From Pseudolactococcus laudensis (lineage in GTDB: Bacteria > Bacillota > Bacilli > Lactobacillales > Streptococcaceae), in contig NZ_JACBNY010000014.1 of assembly GCF_013449735.1 (NCBI RefSeq), forward strand, positions 1-56,764: a stretch of 56,764 nucleotides of DNA, given 5' to 3'. A model generated the notes under the pieces. The model saw only the letters and a list, made by a program, of their open reading frames with translations. It was not told the DNA's origin and did no database searches. The position numbers were made by a program, and so were the translations under genes. Each line of letters starts with the position of its first letter. Within the stretch, counting starts at the first letter, position 1. Of this stretch, positions 17,921-28,108 are shown piece by piece.

Positions 17921-20900
17921 TTACGCTCCAACTTCCATATCCTTTTTCAACTGTTTCTTAGCCGTCGCCATCATCAAGCGAATGCGGTTGAGTTGGTTGA
18001 CAACAGAAACAGATGGATCATAGTCTATTGGTGTGATATTAGCTCGTGGATATTGACGACGGAGTTCTTTGGTCATGCCTTTACCGACGATGTGGTTAGG
18101 CAGACAGCCAAAGGGTTGGAGACAAACGATGTTATCGACACCGTCTTGCAAGAGCTCAATCATCTCGCCAGTCAAGAACCAACCTTCGCCGGTATGATTC
18201 CCAATCGAAATAATTTTCTCTGTATCAGCAGCCAGTGCATCAATCGAATGAATCCCATCAAAGCGGCTTGACGCTTTCAAGGCTTTATTCATTGGTTTTT
18301 CAACCATTTGAATAATATTAATGAAGGCACGTGCGAAATACTTAGCTTTTTTACCCATGCCTAAATTATCTGACTTCCAAATCTGGTTATACAGTGAATA
18401 GTTCATAAAGCCAATAATATCCGGCACGACAGCTTCTGCACCTTCTGCTTCGATGATGCTCACAATATCATTATTAGCCGTTTTCGAGTATTTCACAAGA
18501 ATTTCACCCACAACACCGACACGAGGTTTTTGAATGTCTCGTAATGGCGTTTCATCAAATTCTCGAATGATTTGCTTCATGTTGCGATTAAACTCAAAAA
18601 TCGAACCAGTCTTCATATTATGCTTGGCTTTAGCTAACCACTTGGCATGCAAAGCATCAACCTGCCCCTTGGTAATTTCGTAAGGCCGCGTCCGATAGAC
18701 AACGCGCTCAAATAAGTCACCATAAAGCGCACCAATGACTACGCGCACCATCAAAGGCACCGTCAGCTTGAAACCGTCCGACTTCTCAGTCCCCTTATTC
18801 CCCATCGACAAGGACACAACAGGCACCTGACCAAAACCTGCGTCTTTCAAAGCCTTGCGCAATAAAGGAATATAGTTGGTCGCCCGACAGCCGCCACCCG
18901 TCTGAGTCATCAAAACAGAGGTATTATCAACATCGTAGTCACCAGATTCCAGTGCATGCACCAACTGCCCGATGGAAATGATGGCAGGATAGCAAGAGTC
19001 GTTGTTAACAAACTTGAGACCAGAGTTGATGGATGATTTGTCTTCTGGCAAGAGCACCACATTGTAACCAGACTGTCTGAAAGCTTCGTCTACTAACCCC
19101 TCTTGATGAATTGGTGACAGCATTGGCATCAAGAGAGTGTGTGTCTTTTTCATCTCCTTGGTAAAGGCAGGATGATGCTCTACAATTTCTGTCATCTGTT
19201 CTTCAGACACCTCAGGCAACTGAACACGTTTATCACGTTCATTAACCGCCGCTTTAAGCGAGCGCAGACGAATTCGAACCGCACCCATATTTGAGCCTTC
19301 ATCGATTTTTAAAACCGTATAAAGTTTATGGTGATGCTGCATGATTTCTTCAACTTGGTCAGTCGTCACAGCATCTAAGCCACAGCCAAAACTATTGAGC
19401 TGAACAAGTTCTAGATTTTTATTTTTCGCTACTACACGCGCTGCACCATATAAGCGTGAATGGTAAACCCACTGATTAACCACACGTAAACCACCGACTT
19501 CTGATAAGTGCGCAATCGCATCCTCAGTTAAGACATGGAAACCTTCCTGCGTGATGATATCAGCAATCCCGTGGTTAATCTCAGGATCTAAATGATAAGG
19601 CCGTCCAGAAAGGACAATCGCTTTTTCATGGTTAAGGTTAATCCGCATCATCAAATCTTCTGCTTGTTTTTGAATATCTGCCTTAAAATCATCTAGGACA
19701 TCAAAACCATGTTGGACAGCTTTTTGAACATCTTCTAGACTAACATCAAATTCTGACAAGGCTAGGTAAAGATTTTTAGCCATATTATCAGGGTCAGCTA
19801 GATTGATAAAAGGATGAATGTAGCCAACCTCACCATTACGAATCTCATCAATATTATTTTTAATCACTTCTGGATAAGACTGAACAATCGGACAGTTATA
19901 ATGATTTTGAGCACTAGCATCTTCCTGACGTTCGTACAAAACTGACGGATAAAAAATCGTTGGAACATCTTTTTGAATCAAGGTCATAATATGACCATGA
20001 CTGAGCTTAGCTGGATAACAAACCGTATCCGAAGGAATCGTCTCAATCCCTTTTTCATACAATGCTTTATCTGATTTAGGTGATAAAACAACACGGAACC
20101 CTAAATCTGTCAGCATGGTATGCCATAAAGGATAGTTTTCATACATATTCAGGACACGTGGGATACCGATTTCGCCATGAATCGCTTTTTTCTTGCTAAG
20201 CGATTTGAATTTGAAGAGTTTTTTATACTTGTAATCAACGAGATTGACTTTTTTCTCTGCTTTATCAACCTTGATTTTCATGGCTTTTTCAGCACCACGC
20301 TCACAACGATTACCTGACACAAATTTAGAGCCATCATTAAAGACAGTCAAGGTCATCTTGCACATATTCTCACACAAACCACAAGTTGTAAATTCTTTTG
20401 TCGTTTTAAATTGCTCTAAGTCTGACAATCCCAGAATCGTAGACGGTGTCGCATCATCAGACGCATTTTCCATGGCAATTAAGGCACAACCATAGGCGCC
20501 CATCAAACCAGCGATAGACGGACGGACAACTTCGCGCCCTGAAATTTTCTCAAAAGCACGCAAGACGGCTTCATTATAGAAAGTCCCACCTTGGACGACG
20601 ATTTTCTCGCCAAGGTCCTCAGGTCGTTTAACTTTAATGACCTTATACAAGGCATTTTTAATCACAGAATAAGACAAACCTGCAGAAATATCACCAACTG
20701 TCGCGCCTTCTTTTTGAACCTGCTTAACTTTAGAATTCATAAAGACCGTACATTTTGAGCCAAGATCCACAGGGTGTTCAGTCAGAAGTGCCGCTTGGGC
20801 AAAGTCTTTAACATCATAGCGCAATGATTTAGCAAATGTTTCAATGAATGAACCACAGCCCGAGCTACAAGCTTCATTGAGCTGGATACTAGATAGCGCA

Positions 20901-22192
20901 CCATCTCGAATCGTCATGGCCTTCATATCCTGCCCACCGATATCGATGATAAAATCAACACCAGGTTGGAAAAACTCAGCAGCCTTGTAATGCGCCATCG
21001 TCTCAACTTCGCCAATATCAACTTTAATGGCTGCCTTAATCAGCTGCTCACCGTAACCTGTCACAGCTGATTTAGCGATATAAACATCCTCAGGCATCTC
21101 CTGATAAAGGTAGCTCATAACCGTCAAAACTGAATCCAGTGGGTCACCATTATTTGAACCGTAATGCTCGAACAAAATATTACCCTCATCATCAATTAAG
21201 ACAACTTTAGTCGTCGTTGAGCCTGCATCAATCCCTAAGTAGGCTGCGCCATGGTGACTAGAGAGCGGTTTATGGTCTGCTGATGCCTTAGCGTGCCGAC
21301 TTCGAAACTCAGCCAAAGCTGTTTCATCTTCGAAAAGAACCTCTAGCGTATCCTGTGGGATGAGGTTTTCGGACTCATCTTGTTCAAGTTTACTGATAAT
21401 TTCTGTAGCTGAAAATTCTGTCGCATTTTCCTCATCAAGGGCAGCACCCATAGCGACAAAAAGTTGTGGGTGTTCTGGAAAAACAACATTTTCAGGCTTG
21501 ATATCTAACGTTTCAATGAATCGTTTGCGGAGTTCACTCATAAAATAGAGCGGTCCACCTAGAAAAGCAATGTTACCTGTGATTTTACGACCTGCTGCAA
21601 GTCCTGCAACGGTTTGATTGACAACAGCTTGGAAAATACTAGCAGCTATATCTTCTTTTCTAACACCTTCATTCAGTAAGGGTTGAACATCCGTTTTGGC
21701 AAAAACACCACAACGACTGGCTATCGGATAAAGATTATCATAGTTTTTAGCTAACGCGTTAACACCCGCCGCATCTACTTTGAGTAGCTCAGCCATCTGG
21801 TCAATAAAAGCACCCGTTCCACCAGCACAGGAACCATTCATCCGCTGTTCCATGGCACCATCAAAGAAAGTCATTTTGGCATCTTCGCCACCCAATTCAA
21901 TCATGACGTCAGTTTGTGGGATAAATTTTTCAATGGTCAAGGTTGAGGCAATCACTTCTTGAATAAAGGTTGCACCAATCACATCAGAAAGACCCATACC
22001 GCCCGAACCCGTGATTGAAAAGGTAAACTGTATATCACCTAGCTCAGCAATCATATCCTTGAGCACTTTAATCGTTGCTGTCTTAACATCAGAAAAATGA
22101 CGTTCATAGCGGGAAAAAATCATCTCATAGTTGTCATCGAAAACGACCATTTTTACTGTTGTGGATCCAACATCAATACCTGCTTTATACAT
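17921..22192 (-). CDS. Acyl-CoA dehydratase activase-related giant protein
   Basis: A 1423-residue protein of the BadF/BadG/BcrA/BcrD family. It has two ASKHA ATPase domains (about 1-270 with GIDVGSTT at 5-12, and about 320-590 with GIDAGSTTTK), each with a cluster-type Cys motif (SCAGGTGAF; CSSGCGSF). A Cys-rich segment (TCGLCENMCK, about 617) follows, then a DUF2229/HgdB-like half. Classical activases drive ATP-dependent electron transfer to 2-hydroxyacyl-CoA dehydratases, but no separate dehydratase genes are nearby. It is divergent from a TetR gene that shares palindromes with it. The substrate is unknown. Confidence 0.9.
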   Translation of the reverse strand: MYKAGIDVGSTTVKMVVFDDNYEMIFSRYERHFSDVKTATIKVLKDMIAELGDIQFTFSITGSGGMGLSDVIGATFIQEVIASTLTIEKFIPQTDVMIELGGEDAKMTFFDGAMEQRMNGSCAGGTGAFIDQMAELLKVDAAGVNALAKNYDNLYPIASRCGVFAKTDVQPLLNEGVRKEDIAASIFQAVVNQTVAGLAAGRKITGNIAFLGGPLYFMSELRKRFIETLDIKPENVVFPEHPQLFVAMGAALDEENATEFSATEIISKLEQDESENLIPQDTLEVLFEDETALAEFRSRHAKASADHKPLSSHHGAAYLGIDAGSTTTKVVLIDDEGNILFEHYGSNNGDPLDSVLTVMSYLYQEMPEDVYIAKSAVTGYGEQLIKAAIKVDIGEVETMAHYKAAEFFQPGVDFIIDIGGQDMKAMTIRDGALSSIQLNEACSSGCGSFIETFAKSLRYDVKDFAQAALLTEHPVDLGSKCTVFMNSKVKQVQKEGATVGDISAGLSYSVIKNALYKVIKVKRPEDLGEKIVVQGGTFYNEAVLRAFEKISGREVVRPSIAGLMGAYGCALIAMENASDDATPSTILGLSDLEQFKTTKEFTTCGLCENMCKMTLTVFNDGSKFVSGNRCERGAEKAMKIKVDKAEKKVNLVDYKYKKLFKFKSLSKKKAIHGEIGIPRVLNMYENYPLWHTMLTDLGFRVVLSPKSDKALYEKGIETIPSDTVCYPAKLSHGHIMTLIQKDVPTIFYPSVLYERQEDASAQNHYNCPIVQSYPEVIKNNIDEIRNGEVGYIHPFINLADPDNMAKNLYLALSEFDVSLEDVQKAVQHGFDVLDDFKADIQKQAEDLMMRINLNHEKAIVLSGRPYHLDPEINHGIADIITQEGFHVLTEDAIAHLSEVGGLRVVNQWVYHSRLYGAARVVAKNKNLELVQLNSFGCGLDAVTTDQVEEIMQHHHKLYTVLKIDEGSNMGAVRIRLRSLKAAVNERDKRVQLPEVSEEQMTEIVEHHPAFTKEMKKTHTLLMPMLSPIHQEGLVDEAFRQSGYNVVLLPEDKSSINSGLKFVNNDSCYPAIISIGQLVHALESGDYDVDNTSVLMTQTGGGCRATNYIPLLRKALKDAGFGQVPVVSLSMGNKGTEKSDGFKLTVPLMVRVVIGALYGDLFERVVYRTRPYEITKGQVDALHAKWLAKAKHNMKTGSIFEFNRNMKQIIREFDETPLRDIQKPRVGVVGEILVKYSKTANNDIVSIIEAEGAEAVVPDIIGFMNYSLYNQIWKSDNLGMGKKAKYFARAFINIIQMVEKPMNKALKASSRFDGIHSIDALAADTEKIISIGNHTGEGWFLTGEMIELLQDGVDNIVCLQPFGCLPNHIVGKGMTKELRRQYPRANITPIDYDPSVSVVNQLNRIRLMMATAKKQLKKDMEVGA

Positions 22193-22226
22193 TACATCTT
22201 CATTCTTATCTAGCTCATTTTAAAAA

Positions 22227-22239
22227 CAACAGACTGTTG
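22227..22239. promoter_or_regulatory. Candidate TetR operator 1
   Basis: CAACAGACTGTTG is a perfect 13-bp palindrome in the leader of the dehydratase activase gene. It shares half-sites and length with the copy at 22327. Confidence 0.55.
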
Positions 22240-22326
22240 CTTATCATATATATTTCAATTTTACAAGGAATTTGACTTGCGCGCAACCACTAAAATGTGC
22301 TAAACTGTTGGTAAAGCAACACTAAA

Positions 22327-22339
22327 CAACAAAATGTTG
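22327..22339. promoter_or_regulatory. Candidate TetR operator 2
   Basis: CAACAAAATGTTG repeats the CAACAnnnTGTTG pattern exactly 100 bp from the first copy. A third arrangement, TGTTG-N6-CAACA (22306-22321), lies between them. Confidence 0.55.
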
Positions 22340-22375
22340 GATAACCTTAGTGACTTTCAGAAAGAAAATGAAAAC

Positions 22376-22990
22376 ATGCCCAAAAAAGTTGATTTACGTG
22401 TCAAACGAACAAACAAATTAATTACCCAAGCCTTCATCAAATTATTACGCTCAAAAACCTTTGATAAAATAACAATCAATGATATTTCCGATGAGGCCAT
22501 GATTAACCGAGCAACTTTTTACAGTCACTTCAAAGATAAATTTGATTTATTCGAGCAGATTATTGATAAATTTTTGGGTGAGTTCGCTGCAGTCCTTGAC
22601 GAAGAAAATCTCGTTGAGAAAAACTCTGTCAATGTCAAAAAGATAGAGGGCTCCCTCACTAAATTCTATGAATTTGTTCAGGAAAATCCCGATTTGGCAC
22701 GCATTATCGTGACACATAGTAATAAAGAAATTTTATCTGAGCGCTTATTAGCCATTTTATCAGAACGGTATTCAGAAATTTTTGATGCTTTGGATGTTCG
22801 AAATGACAATTTAAAAATTCCAACTGATTTTGTGGTTTCTTATATCACCAGCATCTTTGTCGGCACCTTGAATTGGTGGATTGGACAAAAAAATAACGAG
22901 ATAACCGCAAGTGAATTTGCTACTCTCGTCATTAAATTGATTTCAAATGGTCATTTGACTGTGCTTGGGGTTAATATTAATCGAGATTAG
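22376..22990 (+). CDS. TetR/AcrR-family transcriptional regulator
   Basis: A 204-residue repressor-type protein. The N-terminal helix-turn-helix is clear (about 25-55: TINDISDEAMINRATFYSHFKDK), followed by a ligand-binding domain of the DhaS-like type. I start it at 22376 (MPKKVDLRVK) rather than at the in-frame ATG at 22334, because the earlier ATG lies inside a candidate operator and has no ribosome site. It is divergent from the dehydratase activase, so it probably controls that gene and itself. The effector is unknown. Confidence 0.88.
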   Translation: MPKKVDLRVKRTNKLITQAFIKLLRSKTFDKITINDISDEAMINRATFYSHFKDKFDLFEQIIDKFLGEFAAVLDEENLVEKNSVNVKKIEGSLTKFYEFVQENPDLARIIVTHSNKEILSERLLAILSERYSEIFDALDVRNDNLKIPTDFVVSYITSIFVGTLNWWIGQKNNEITASEFATLVIKLISNGHLTVLGVNINRD

Positions 22991-23007
22991 AATGCGTTTA
23001 TAAATCA

Positions 23008-23047
23008 AAAATGTCACCTCAGGTGTTAGGCTGTGAGGTGACATTTT
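23008..23047. terminator. Shared terminator between tetR and the M20 gene
   Basis: A 14-bp perfect stem (23008-23021 with 23034-23047) has T runs on both sides. It serves the convergent tetR (+) and M20 hydrolase (-) genes. Confidence 0.85.
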
Positions 23048-23058
23048 TTGTTGTTGAT

Positions 23059-24230
23059 TTAATCTATCATCAAATCTTTGATTAATTGAACAAATACTGC
23101 CGTACCAACAGGTAAACTATTGTCATCGACTTTAAATTCTGGAGAGTGATTGATATGACCATAGCCATCTTTAGCCTCACCACCACCTAGGGCAAAGAAA
23201 CATCCTGGTTTAACATCTGTATAGGCTGAAAAATCTTCTCCACCCATCATATCAGGAACCTCAAAGACACCCTTTTCACCAACAACTTTAACAGCACTTT
23301 GACGGAGTGCATCCATCTCAACAGTTGAATTCACCACTGAACTATAACCATACATGAAATCAAAGTCATAGGTTGCACCGTAAGCCTCACAAATACCTTT
23401 AACAGTTTGCTCAACCATATCTCGCATTTGTGTCCGAATTTCAGGATTACGTGTTCTGATACTGGCTTTAATTGTTGCTGTATCAGGAATAACATTATTT
23501 GCATGCCCTGCTGAGAATTGTCCCCAAGAGATGAGGCCTGCGGCCAATGGTGAAATACGTCGCGCAATGATGTTATTACAGTTTGAGATGATTTCAGCAC
23601 CAATGGTAATGACATCGACTGATGTTTCAGGCGCCATGGCATGCGCCCCAACACCATGGATCGTCAGATTAAGAGAATCAGATGAGGCAGTCAAAGCACC
23701 ATATTTATAACCAATTGCACCTGTTGGAATCATAGGAAAAATGTGCAAACCGAATACTTGGTCTACATCATCCATGATACCAGCTTTAACAAATTCAACT
23801 GCACCACCAGGTGGCAATTCTTCTGCTGGTTGGAATAAGAATTTAATCGTTCCCGAAATCTCTGCCTGCATAGGTGCCAACATTTTAATTGCACCTAAAA
23901 GCATTGATGTATGTGTATCATGACCAAAAGCATGCATGACACCATCATTTTGCGAGATAAAATCAACGTCTGTTTCTTCTTGAATTGGAAAGCATCAATG
24001 TCTGCACGTAGAGCAATTGTCTTGCCTGGCTTGCCACCTTTTAAGATTGCGACAACACCTGTTTCAGTTGGTCGTTGCAACTCCAAATTAGGAAATGTTT
24101 CTAAAATAGAGATGATGTAGTCTGTTGTTTTATATTCTTGGAATGATAACTCTGGATGTGCGTGCAGATAGTGACGCCAAGTTAAGATATCTTGCACAGG
24201 AACTTGAGCGAGTAAAGATTCAGTAGTCAT
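23059..24230 (-). pseudogene. M20-family amidohydrolase, frameshifted
   Basis: M20 amidohydrolases cleave N-acyl amino acids or similar amides with two metal ions. The N-terminal part from 24230 (behind AAGGAG) reads HYLHAHPELSFQEYKT and GKTIALRADIDA, then leaves frame near 23990. The expected next residues (PIQEETDVDFISQNDGVMHAFGHDTHT, shown by key pieces FGHDTHT and AEELPPGG) follow in another frame to the stop at 23059. One missing base after GCTTT restores a 390-residue protein of normal length. It lies downstream of an MFS carrier gene and probably shared its transcript. Confidence 0.85.
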
Positions 24231-24289
24231 TAAAATTCTCCTTAGTTATTATGTGGCTTATGAAGTCAAGCCTATCTCAATTTGATATT

Positions 24290-24323
24290 AGAATGCTAAG
24301 TATTCCTTTAAGCATTCTTTTTT
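24290..24323 (+). terminator. Hairpin with plus-strand T run between MFS and M20 genes
   Basis: AGAATGCT (24290-24297) pairs with AGCATTCT (24311-24318), followed by Ts on plus. Both flanking genes are on minus, so its role is unclear; it may block antisense transcription. Confidence 0.35.
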
Positions 24324-24355
24324 AGTAGCACTTCGTGGTACAAGTAGTTGTTTGC

Positions 24356-25660
24356 TTATAGTTCCTGTTCGAGTAATTCCTCAGCCTCAGTCATGACTGG
24401 TTCTGCATCAATCGGCGTATAGTGTTTAGGCACGAAACGAATTGCAAGTGCAAAAAGTAAGCCAACAATTAAAAATGATGTGAAAACACTAGCATAGCCA
24501 CCTGTTTTTTCGACTAGAAAGCCAATCGAGTAGGGTGCAATAAAACCTCCTAAGATACCTCCCATTGCCACACAAGCATAGATCGGCGCAAATTCAGTAG
24601 GTCTGAATCGTTTCAAAGGTAGACTCAAAAGTGTCGTGAAGGCAATCGCATATGATAAATCACCAATCGCAAAACAAATCGTCATCGGTATCATATTAAT
24701 AGCACCACCATGTGGGATATGAAAAGCCGTAAAAAGAGCAACTGACCCCAAAATCGCAAAAACAGTGATGACATCGCGTTCTTTATCTGCAAAAAACTTA
24801 CCGACAATATAACTCCCACCCAGCGCGCCAATCAAAAAGAACGCACCAGCAACAGAAGTCATCTTACCTTGCTGTGTCAGTGTAAACCCAACCTCGTCAC
24901 TTGTTAAAAACGAAGGTGTCCAGTTAATCACGCCATACATGACTGAATTAACGAAAAAATCACAGATAAGCAAAAGCCAGACGATTTTATTAGATAATAT
25001 TTTACCAAGTGAAACTTTATTAGCATTTTTTCTATCTGAATTTGTCTTCTGTACATTGCCAGAATTTGGAATGACAACAACTAGAATCAAACCAATCACT
25101 AAAGCAATAACTGTCAAGATGATATAAGTTTGTTTATAGCCCAAATTTTGCACAGCTGGTGAAACAAATATCGGTCCTAAAATACTCGCAATACCAGATG
25201 ACGAAAGTAAAATACCATTGGCAAATGTTCTCTGAGTGACGGGTACATTGGCTTGCACTTCTTTACTAACACTCTGAGCGTAACCTGAATGAGCAAGTGC
25301 TCCAGATAAAAAACGAATCAAAACAAAATAAATCACCGATGTACCAAAACTAAAGAGTGCAGCAAATATGCCTAATGCAAAAATACTTGCTGTTAAAATT
25401 TTCTTTGAGCCAATCTTGGTATTTAGAAACCCAATCGGTACTTGCATGATAGCATAGCCTAGAAAAAAGGCACTCATGATCAGACCTTTTTGCGAAGGCG
25501 AAATACCTAAATCTTTTGACATTGGTACTAAGCTGATACTAATTGATAATTTATCAATATAAATCATCGTATAGCCTAAAAACATCGTGGCAATTAAAAT
25601 AACAGTCTGTAGCCCCGTTTTACCACCTGATGATGTCCGAGTTGAACGTGTTTTAATCAT
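24356..25660 (-). CDS. MFS transporter, anion:cation symporter type
   Basis: A 434-residue major facilitator superfamily carrier with about twelve hydrophobic segments. The signature loop between segments 2 and 3 reads GFLNTKIGSKK. The first segment contains GYTMIYIDKLSISISLVPM, which resembles the ACS (anion:cation symporter) group that carries organic anions. AAGGAAA precedes the ATG. The M20 amidohydrolase gene follows 125 bp downstream, so the pair could have imported and hydrolysed an N-acylated compound before the hydrolase broke. The substrate is not known. Confidence 0.85.
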   Translation of the reverse strand: MIKTRSTRTSSGGKTGLQTVILIATMFLGYTMIYIDKLSISISLVPMSKDLGISPSQKGLIMSAFFLGYAIMQVPIGFLNTKIGSKKILTASIFALGIFAALFSFGTSVIYFVLIRFLSGALAHSGYAQSVSKEVQANVPVTQRTFANGILLSSSGIASILGPIFVSPAVQNLGYKQTYIILTVIALVIGLILVVVIPNSGNVQKTNSDRKNANKVSLGKILSNKIVWLLLICDFFVNSVMYGVINWTPSFLTSDEVGFTLTQQGKMTSVAGAFFLIGALGGSYIVGKFFADKERDVITVFAILGSVALFTAFHIPHGGAINMIPMTICFAIGDLSYAIAFTTLLSLPLKRFRPTEFAPIYACVAMGGILGGFIAPYSIGFLVEKTGGYASVFTSFLIVGLLFALAIRFVPKHYTPIDAEPVMTEAEELLEQEL

Positions 25661-25797
25661 ATTTAAAATTTCCTTCTAACTAGAAAAGAGTGTTTGTTAT
25701 ATTGCGAAGATTTAACATAATCATTATTGTAACATCTTTTTATTAGAATTGGAAATATTTTTCATTAAACATATGACAAAATCAACTTATTAAAAAC

Positions 25798-26400
25798 TCA
25801 GATTTTAATAGATTGCAAGATAAAATAACCTTTTTCTTTAGAAATCACCTCACAATTACCAAAGACTTCTGTCATTTTATTTTTGGCACTGGGCGCACCT
25901 TGTTTTTTTTGAATGACAATGGTCAATGTTCCCTGTTCATTCAAATGCTCGTAAGCGCCTGAAATGACACCATGCACAACATCTTTTCCAGCACGAATCG
26001 GTGGATTAGAGACGATATTATCAAAACGACCTGAAACATTGGTATAGAGATTGGACTGGAAGATATCTGCTGTCACACCATTTTTTACGGCATTTTTCTC
26101 TGCAAGTGCTAGAGCTCGCAAGTTGACATCTATTAATGTGGCGGTCACGCCTTGTACTTTCGCTAAGCTCAATCCCATTGGTCCATAACCGCAACCAACA
26201 TCTAAAAGGGTAGAGTTTTCTGGAAAATGGACGGCATTCAAGAGAACCTGGCTACCAAAATCAATGGCTTTTTTACTAAAAACACCGGCATCGGTCGTGA
26301 AGGTCATTTTTTGACCAAGCAAGACGGTTTCCAGTTCGTGTAGGTCGTGCGCGGCATCTGGATTTTCATCATAATACATTTTTTGGAATTTTTCAGACAT
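25798..26400 (-). CDS. RsmC-like class I SAM methyltransferase
   Basis: A 200-residue methyltransferase resembling RsmC, which makes m2G1207 in 16S rRNA. The SAM-binding motif DVGCGYGPMGL and the catalytic NPPIRAGK (NPPF/I type, N2-guanine methylation) are clear. The start is taken at 26400 (MSEKFQKMYY), which overlaps the stop of the SGNH hydrolase gene by 8 nt; an in-frame TTG 12 nt upstream has its ribosome site too close. Translation is probably coupled to the upstream gene. Confidence 0.85.
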   Translation of the reverse strand: MSEKFQKMYYDENPDAAHDLHELETVLLGQKMTFTTDAGVFSKKAIDFGSQVLLNAVHFPENSTLLDVGCGYGPMGLSLAKVQGVTATLIDVNLRALALAEKNAVKNGVTADIFQSNLYTNVSGRFDNIVSNPPIRAGKDVVHGVISGAYEHLNEQGTLTIVIQKKQGAPSAKNKMTEVFGNCEVISKEKGYFILQSIKI

Positions 26401-26971
26401 GTGTTTTAGCAAGCTCCCGTGATTTGACGTCTACTGCAATTAGCGAAGTGACCAGTTCATAACCATCTTGTGAAAAATGAACACCGTCTGGACCAACGAA
26501 TTCATCAGAACCTGGGTAAATCGTCATGGCATGGTTAAGATCGACGATTTTGGCACCAGTTTCCTCAGCAACGGTTTTGGCAGCTGCAACATACTGTGCG
26601 ACATTTGCATTGCTGCGACCAGGCATTTCATGCGTTTGGGCAATGGCTACTTCATTCACGTAAGACGGTGTTAAAATCGATGTTTTATCAGCACCCAAGG
26701 CAGTGACAAATGTGGTTAGATTATTAATAAAATCGACAACTGAAACATCATGGTGTTCAGCCGCATCATTAGCTCCAAAGAAAATATAATTATAATCAGC
26801 TTGCGCTGCAACGACTTGGTCTAAGCGTTTCAAAGCATCAGAAGTATCTTCACCAGGCACAGCGAACAACTCGACTTGTCCGGGAAATCCCATCCGATTC
26901 AAAAAGTCTTCTGTCCAGGTTTTCATGTCAATTTTCGCTGAAATTGAATCACCAAACACTGCTACTTTCAT
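26393..26971 (-). CDS. SGNH/GDSL-family hydrolase
   Basis: A 192-residue esterase-like protein with the SGNH blocks: FGDSISAK at the N-terminus (block I Ser), the block III motif GANDAAEHHD, and DGVHFSQDGY near the C-terminus with the catalytic Asp and His. There is no signal peptide, so it acts in the cytoplasm. The start was set at 26971 (MKVAVFGDS) behind AGAGGA rather than 18 nt upstream. It overlaps the RsmC-like gene. The substrate is unknown. Confidence 0.85.
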   Translation of the reverse strand: MKVAVFGDSISAKIDMKTWTEDFLNRMGFPGQVELFAVPGEDTSDALKRLDQVVAAQADYNYIFFGANDAAEHHDVSVVDFINNLTTFVTALGADKTSILTPSYVNEVAIAQTHEMPGRSNANVAQYVAAAKTVAEETGAKIVDLNHAMTIYPGSDEFVGPDGVHFSQDGYELVTSLIAVDVKSRELAKTHV

Positions 26972-27140
26972 TTTTCGTCCTCTTTTCATTTTATTTCTAT
27001 CCCTATTTTAACACAGGACGATGATTTTATCTCTTTTGGATATTGAGAACCAATTCAAGCAAATAATTCAAAGTGACTAAATGCATCAACTCCCAATTTA
27101 ACAGATTTGTAAGCGTATTCTGGTAAATCAAATCTTATTG

Positions 27141-27149
27141 TGGTAAAAT
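27141..27149 (+). promoter_or_regulatory. coaA extended -10 promoter, predicted leaderless
   Basis: TGG-TAAAAT ends 7 nt before the coaA ATG at 27157. No ribosome site is present, so the mRNA probably starts at or beside the ATG. Confidence 0.6.
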
Positions 27150-27156
27150 TATTTTT

Positions 27157-28077
27157 ATGGAAACTGAACTGATTAATTATGAAAAAATAACCCGCCATAT
27201 TTGGCAGAATCTCTACAAAAAAACGATACCACCTCTGACTGAAACAGAGCTTGATAACATCAAGTCAATCAATGACGAAATCAGCGTCCAAGACGTGAAT
27301 GATGTCTATTTGCCATTGGTTCAACTTATCCGTATTTACAAAAAAACGATGAGCGACCTCAGCTTTTCTAAAGGCTTATTTCTTCAGAAAATTGCTGAGA
27401 ATCAACCCTTTATCATCGGCATTTCAGGCTCCGTTGCCGTTGGCAAATCAACGACAGCACGCTTGTTACAGTTGCTTTTAGCACAGTCATTTAAGACGTC
27501 AACTGTCGGTCTTGTAACAACAGATGGCTTTTTGTATCCCAACCAAATCTTGACAGAGCAAAATATCCTCCACCGAAAAGGATTTCCTGAGTCCTATGAT
27601 ATGGAAAGCTTAATTCGCTTTTTGTCTGAGATTAAGTCTGGCAAAGACGTCGAAATTCCAGTTTACTCACATGAAATCTACGACATTTTACCTGAAAAAA
27701 CCTTAGTCAAGTCTCCGGATATTTTGATTGTAGAAGGCATCAATGTCTTTCAAAGCACCCTCAATAAACGTTTGTATATCAATGATTTCTTCGATTTTTC
27801 AATCTATGTTGATGCAACAGAAACCAATATCGAGCGTTGGTATTTAGAACGCTTTAAAACGCTGTTAGAACTCGCCAAAAAAGATAGCAACAACTACTAT
27901 CACCAGTTTACAACGCTCTCCGCTGATGAAGTGCTGAAAATGGCGCGCGATACTTGGAAAAAAGTCAATCTTGTCAATCTCCGCGAATTTATCGAGCCCA
28001 CACGAAGTCGCGCCGAAGTCATTTTGCACAAGGATAAACGCCACAAAGTCGATAAAATTTATTTGAAGAAATATTAA
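27157..28077 (+). CDS. coaA: Type I pantothenate kinase
   Basis: Phosphorylates pantothenate, the first and rate-limiting step of coenzyme A synthesis. At 306 residues it has the family length. The P-loop GSVAVGKST is at 91-99, followed by the typical TTDGFLYPN and KGFPESYD motifs and the C-terminal [15 protein letters not shown] stretch. No Shine-Dalgarno precedes the ATG and a -10 box ends 7 nt before it. It converges on aroD and the two share a terminator. Confidence 0.95.
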   Translation: METELINYEKITRHIWQNLYKKTIPPLTETELDNIKSINDEISVQDVNDVYLPLVQLIRIYKKTMSDLSFSKGLFLQKIAENQPFIIGISGSVAVGKSTTARLLQLLLAQSFKTSTVGLVTTDGFLYPNQILTEQNILHRKGFPESYDMESLIRFLSEIKSGKDVEIPVYSHEIYDILPEKTLVKSPDILIVEGINVFQSTLNKRLYINDFFDFSIYVDATETNIERWYLERFKTLLELAKKDSNNYYHQFTTLSADEVLKMARDTWKKVNLVNLREFIEPTRSRAEVILHKDKRHKVDKIYLKKY

Positions 28078-28108
28078 AAGGTCTGATACCCAGTATCAAA
28101 CCTTTTTT
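28076..28108. terminator. Shared terminator between coaA and aroD
   Basis: A near-perfect 14-bp stem starts at the coaA stop codon (AAAAGGTCTGATAC with GTATCAAACCTTTT, one mismatch) and has T runs in both directions. Confidence 0.8.

Noticed and set aside
17735-18271. A 178-codon plus-strand open frame across the fic start and dehydratase activase end
   Set aside because: It crosses two real genes and a terminator on the other strand and has no motif.
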